DNA of 7,657 bases, taken from contig DAOWDY010000250.1 in the NCBI GenBank assembly GCA_030638785.1, positions 1 to 7,657 on the forward strand, read 5' to 3'. Within the stretch, counting starts at the first letter, position 1, and each line of letters opens with the position of its first letter. Source of the stretch: Candidatus Thorarchaeota archaeon (GTDB lineage Archaea; Asgardarchaeota; Thorarchaeia; Thorarchaeales; Thorarchaeaceae). A program made the translations under genes and the position numbers. The notes under the pieces are model-generated. The model was given only the letters and a program-made list of their open reading frames with translations, ran no database searches and was not told where the DNA came from. Shown piece after piece: positions 4,770 through 7,657 of the stretch.

Positions 4770-5639
4770 CTAAAGGAGTTCTTTAAGAATACGAGCAACA
4801 TCACTTGGTTTCTCTGCAACATGTATTCCTGCATCATTCATTGCTTTGATTTTAGCAGCTGCAGTTCCACTACTTCCACTAATGATAGCACCAGCATGAC
4901 CCATCCTCTTTCCAGGTGGTGCAGTTCTTCCAGCAATGAATCCAACAACAGGGAGGTCATACTCTTTCTTGACATAGACTGCAGCCCTCTCTTCTGCATC
5001 TCCACCAATCTCGCCAACCAGTACAAGGGCCTTTGTGTCCTTATCACCTTTGAAAAGTTCAACTCCCTCAACTGTGGTCAATCCCACACAAGGATCACCA
5101 CCAAGGCCAAAGGCGGTGGAAATACCAATTCCGGCATATGTCATCCCAGCTGCAATCTCATAGGTCAAGGTACCACTTCTGGACATCAGACCGACATCTC
5201 CATGTGAGAAGACATGACCCGGCATGATACCAAGCTTCTGTTTTGCTCCAGGAGTAATAATACCAGGGGTATTTGGTCCGATGATTGCGATTCCTTTCGA
5301 CTTTGCAGCATGAATTATTTTGATCTCATCTTGCACAGGAACATGCTCAGTAATCAACACTATTGGATTCAGGTCCGCAGCAATAGCCTCTAGAGCTGCA
5401 TCTCCTGCAAATGGTGCTGGTACGAAAATCACAGAGGCTGTAGCATCTTGAGCATCTTTTGCTGCACGAACACTATCGTATACTGGGATTCCATGAACCT
5501 CTTCGCCGCTTTTACCTGGTGTCACTCCAGCAACGATTTTTGTACCATATTCAAGCATAGCTTCCGAGTGGAAAGTTCCCTGACCACCTGTAATTCCCTG
5601 TATGAGAACTCGCGTATCTTTGTTTACAAGAACTGCCAT
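4770..5639 (-). CDS. sucD: Succinyl-CoA synthetase (ligase), alpha subunit
   Basis: The 289-residue alpha subunit of succinyl-CoA synthetase, which with SucC interconverts succinyl-CoA and succinate plus CoA while making or using a nucleoside triphosphate in the citric acid cycle. The CoA-binding Rossmann domain is at the N-terminus (GITGGQGTFH, residues 15-24), GPNTPG is at 121-126, GEIGG at 209-213, and the phosphorylated active-site histidine is His248 in GKRMGHAGAI. All expected motifs are intact and the length is typical. Its ATG (5639) follows the sucC TAG directly with no base between, and GGAGG at 5652-5648 inside the last sucC codons supplies the ribosome site, so translation of the two subunits is coupled. 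A terminator hairpin follows. A related NDP-forming acyl-CoA ligase activity cannot be excluded from sequence alone. Confidence 0.96.
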   Translation of the reverse strand: MAVLVNKDTRVLIQGITGGQGTFHSEAMLEYGTKIVAGVTPGKSGEEVHGIPVYDSVRAAKDAQDATASVIFVPAPFAGDAALEAIAADLNPIVLITEHVPVQDEIKIIHAAKSKGIAIIGPNTPGIITPGAKQKLGIMPGHVFSHGDVGLMSRSGTLTYEIAAGMTYAGIGISTAFGLGGDPCVGLTTVEGVELFKGDKDTKALVLVGEIGGDAEERAAVYVKKEYDLPVVGFIAGRTAPPGKRMGHAGAIISGSSGTAAAKIKAMNDAGIHVAEKPSDVARILKELL

Positions 5640-6785
5640 CTATGCCGCCTCCTTTACTAATTCAACAACCTTAGAGGCTGCTTCTTCCATGGTCTTCATG
5701 AAGGGGATTCCCGCCTTTGTCAGTATCTCTTGTCCCTCTTTCTCATTCGTTCCAACCATTCGAATAACCATAGGTACGTCTATGCCCTTGTCATCACGTG
5801 CAGATATGATCCCGTTTGCAACATCATCACAACGTGTTATTCCGCCCATAATATTCACAAGAATAGCCTTCACCTTATCATACATCAGAGCAATCTCGAT
5901 TCCTTTCTCAACACGTTCCTTATCGGAACCACCACCAAGATCTAGGAATGTGCTTGCTTTTCCTCCATAGAGATTGACTACATCAAGTGTTGCCATCGTG
6001 AGCCCTGCACCATTGCAGATGCATGCGATGTCACCATCAAGTTCGACATAGGCCATTCCCTCAGCAGTAGCTTTCAGTTCACGTTCATTTTGCTCAGTAG
6101 GTGCTCTCTGTATCCTCTCAATGATGTCCTTATGCCTGAACAGAGCATTATCATCAATGTTCAAACGAGCATCAGCTGCAAGAAAGCGGCCGTCCTTTGT
6201 GAGAATGAGAGGGTTGATTTCAGACAATTCGACATCATACTTACTGACGATGTTCCAGAGTCTCATGAAGAAACTACCAAGTCTATTGATTGCCTTTCCC
6301 TTGAATCCCATTGCAATAGCCATCTCTCTTGCTTCCCAGGGTTGGAATCCAAGACTAGGATCTACGTGTCGTTTGATTATCTTCTCAGGGCTTTCTTCAG
6401 CCAACTCCTCAATTGACATTCCCCCAGCACCACTGCCTATCATCACGTATTTGCGTTCATTTCGATCAACTGTGACCCCAGCGTAGATCTCCTGCTGAAT
6501 GTCAAGTTTTTCCTCAATCAGGACAGCTTCAACAGGCAAGTCGTTGATTCTCATTGCAAGTATCTCTTTGGCATGTGATGCTGCTTCATCCGGAGTGTCC
6601 GCGAATTTTACACCACCCGCCTTACCTCTCTTACCTGCAAGCACCTGAGCTTTAACAACTACAGGCTTACCGACCTCTTCAGCTCTCTTTTTTGCCTCTT
6701 CAGGAGTTCTGGCAACTCCTCCTGGAGGCATAGGCATACCAAAGGCTCGGAATATTTCCTTAGCTTCATGCTCTAACAGCTTCAT
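5640..6785 (-). CDS. sucC: Succinyl-CoA synthetase (ligase), beta subunit
   Basis: The 381-residue beta subunit, with an N-terminal ATP-grasp nucleotide-binding domain and a C-terminal flavodoxin-like domain that pairs with SucD. Visible family motifs are VVKAQVLAGKRGKAGGVK (43-60), EINPL (189-193), the DDNALFR block (211-217), NGAGL (258-262), LDLGGG (281-286) and NIMGGITRCD (311-320). The nucleotide-loop sequence QVLAGKRG differs from the bacterial QVHAGGRG, so ATP versus GTP use cannot be assigned. ATG 6785 is supported by AAGGA eight nt upstream and by the MKLLEHEAKEIF start typical of the family. An 83-nt spacer separates it from the upstream SWIM gene. It contains a weak TATA-like AATATTT (6823-6817), so a separate promoter is possible. 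It is translationally linked to sucD by an abutting TAG-ATG. Confidence 0.96.
   Translation of the reverse strand: MKLLEHEAKEIFRAFGMPMPPGGVARTPEEAKKRAEEVGKPVVVKAQVLAGKRGKAGGVKFADTPDEAASHAKEILAMRINDLPVEAVLIEEKLDIQQEIYAGVTVDRNERKYVMIGSGAGGMSIEELAEESPEKIIKRHVDPSLGFQPWEAREMAIAMGFKGKAINRLGSFFMRLWNIVSKYDVELSEINPLILTKDGRFLAADARLNIDDNALFRHKDIIERIQRAPTEQNERELKATAEGMAYVELDGDIACICNGAGLTMATLDVVNLYGGKASTFLDLGGGSDKERVEKGIEIALMYDKVKAILVNIMGGITRCDDVANGIISARDDKGIDVPMVIRMVGTNEKEGQEILTKAGIPFMKTMEEAASKVVELVKEAA
5648..5652 (-). promoter_or_regulatory. sucD: Shine-Dalgarno of sucD inside the sucC 3' end
   Basis: GGAGG within AAAGGAGG lies eight nt before the sucD ATG and overlaps the last four codons of sucC. It is one of the strongest ribosome-binding sequences in the window and fixes the sucD start. 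It also explains how the second cistron is read when the upstream stop codon abuts the start. Confidence 0.75.
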
Positions 6786-6868
6786 CAGTTCATTCCTTCT
6801 ATAGGAGGGGGAAATGAAATATTGACCCCCGGACTCGAGCCGCCATCCATGGGTTGCTGGTAAAAAGG

Positions 6869-7657
6869 TTAACTGAATCCACTAAGAAGTTCGAGAAGTC
6901 GTTTTTCCATATAGTTTGCTTCTTTCTTCAAGGATTTTCTCTTATCGCCAACTAGTCCTGCCAGAATTGTATTTAGATACTGAAGCTCTTCCAGACAATT
7001 CTCAATAATGCCTGGAATGTCATCATCACAGAACTCTATGTTCCCCTTAACTCCCGGTTCTGTTGTATCAAGAACACGTTTCCAAATCTTTCTGGGAACT
7101 GATGTACGCGCAGTTGCCACCTCAAGTAGGATGCTTCGTAATTCCGCGTCTTGTTTGGTGAGTGCTTTCATTACTTTCTTTGCAACACTAACTGGTATTC
7201 CGAGCATTGTGACAGTTTTTCCAGTATCAGTACACTCAGTAGTTTTTCCTTTTTGAAACACCAAACCCCCGTTTTCAAGATCATCTAACATCTCAAGGCC
7301 AAGAAGTGACTGATCAATCATTGCAGAAGCGTACTGAGAAACATCCTCTTTTTCCAACGCGTAGTTCATGAACTTCACAAGATGTTTACAAAGGCGATGT
7401 TTTCTAATGCCCTGATATTTCCAAGATTCACAGGTACATGAAACACCTTCCTCTGCTCTTAGAACTACATGATGCCAGAGGTCTCGTGATGCGCTGTGAA
7501 CCAAGCCTTCTACTTTCTTTGGATTAATAGAAACAAGTTTCACACTGGAATTGTCGATTTCACCAGCCCGGGTTATTATCGACTTGGTAGCCCTCATGGA
7601 TATCAAGTTCTTCGTTCGAAGTTTCGGATTTGTTTCTCCATCAGCTGAGATACTATC
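6869..7657 (-). CDS. SWIM zinc-finger protein with helicase-tail-like C-terminus (frame open at window edge)
   Basis: The reading frame ends at TAA 6871-6869 and runs without a stop to the window edge. Candidate internal starts are ATG 7597 (242 residues) and TTG 7606 (245), but neither has a ribosome site, so the protein may begin outside the window. Numbered from TTG 7606, a SWIM zinc finger occupies about 23-80, with ligands Cys57, Cys59, Cys73 and His75 (CTC, 13 residues, CKH). SWIM modules bind nucleic acids or proteins. Residues about 95-150 (LLGLEMLDDLENGGLV, then TDTGKTVTMLGIPVSVAKKV) resemble the winged-helix segment of Ski2-like helicases, where T-x-LG-x3-S-x-LYI is typical. Residues 195-245 are helical and partly coiled coil, like the following helical domain. 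No motor motifs occur in the visible part. It is either a stand-alone SWIM protein or the end of a helicase. sucC lies 83 nt downstream. Confidence 0.75.
   Translation of the reverse strand, partial: DSISADGETNPKLRTKNLISMRATKSIITRAGEIDNSSVKLVSINPKKVEGLVHSASRDLWHHVVLRAEEGVSCTCESWKYQGIRKHRLCKHLVKFMNYALEKEDVSQYASAMIDQSLLGLEMLDDLENGGLVFQKGKTTECTDTGKTVTMLGIPVSVAKKVMKALTKQDAELRSILLEVATARTSVPRKIWKRVLDTTEPGVKGNIEFCDDDIPGIIENCLEELQYLNTILAGLVGDKRKSLKKEANYMEKRLLELLSGFS

Noticed and set aside
4689..5207. A 172-codon open frame on the plus strand opposite sucD
   Set aside because: The opposite strand encodes an intact SucD; this translation is Ser/Thr/Asn/Cys-rich without domains, as expected for a shadow frame.
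6090..6486. Two overlapping plus-strand frames opposite sucC
   Set aside because: Both lie within conserved SucC coding sequence and show no family resemblance or ribosome site.
6807..6830. GGGGG ... CCCCC inverted repeat in the sucC leader
   Set aside because: Five base pairs with a 14-base loop is weak, and there is no T-rich tail or conserved element to support a terminator or riboswitch.
6826..6850. A tRNA T-arm-like string (GGCGG CTCGAGT CCGGG on the minus strand) upstream of sucC
   Set aside because: Only three stem pairs form, the loop begins with C not T, no acceptor strand or CCA follows, and the likeness comes mostly from the palindrome CTCGAG.
1..7657. CRISPR arrays, insertion sequences, toxin-antitoxin or defence genes
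   Set aside because: No repeated spacer-type units, transposase motifs, terminal inverted repeats or defence-related domains were seen on either strand.

Overview
This window is housekeeping DNA from an archaeon. The evidence is a Pth2-type peptidyl-tRNA hydrolase, an Alba chromatin protein, an archaeal beta-CASP nuclease (aCPSF2 type), the archaeal/eukaryotic ribosomal proteins eL40 and eL38, BRE/TATA-like promoters, and a tRNA-Val gene split by a bulge-helix-bulge intron. eL38 is known from only some archaea (parts of the TACK and Asgard groups). Together with moderate base composition this makes an Asgard-type, perhaps Thorarchaeia-like, genome my best guess. That placement is inference, not proof.

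Layout. Positions 1-156 hold the 3' end of pth2, followed after 12 nt by truD (tRNA pseudouridine-13 synthase), both on the plus strand. truD converges with a 1-bp gap on a minus-strand pair: an Alba gene (about 2179-2490) and, downstream of it, a zinc-ribbon/KH protein related to archaeal NusA-like proteins (1520-2104). A 128-182 bp divergent spacer separates Alba from aCPSF2 (2673-3941, plus). The aCPSF2 stop codon abuts the stop codon of eL38 (3942-4157, minus) with no base between. From there everything is on the minus strand. In transcription order these are a SWIM zinc-finger protein (6869 to the window edge), sucC, sucD, a hairpin terminator, eL40 (51 aa, 4468-4623), intron-bearing tRNA-Val(CAC) (4315-4451), a tRNA 3'-end-like relic (4188-4211) and eL38.

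How the genes work together. Most serve RNA and translation: peptidyl-tRNA recycling, tRNA modification, RNA cleavage, a KH protein, two ribosomal proteins and a tRNA. sucCD encodes the two subunits of succinyl-CoA synthetase, made from one message with abutting stop and start codons. The SWIM protein looks like the tail of a Ski2-like helicase, and its frame is still open at the window edge.

I see no CRISPR array, insertion sequence, toxin-antitoxin pair or defence island. The points most worth a second look are the tRNA 3'-end relic in the eL38 leader, the KH protein that has lost its GXXG loop and one zinc ligand, the SWIM/helicase-tail protein, and the Alba start and acetylation-site change.
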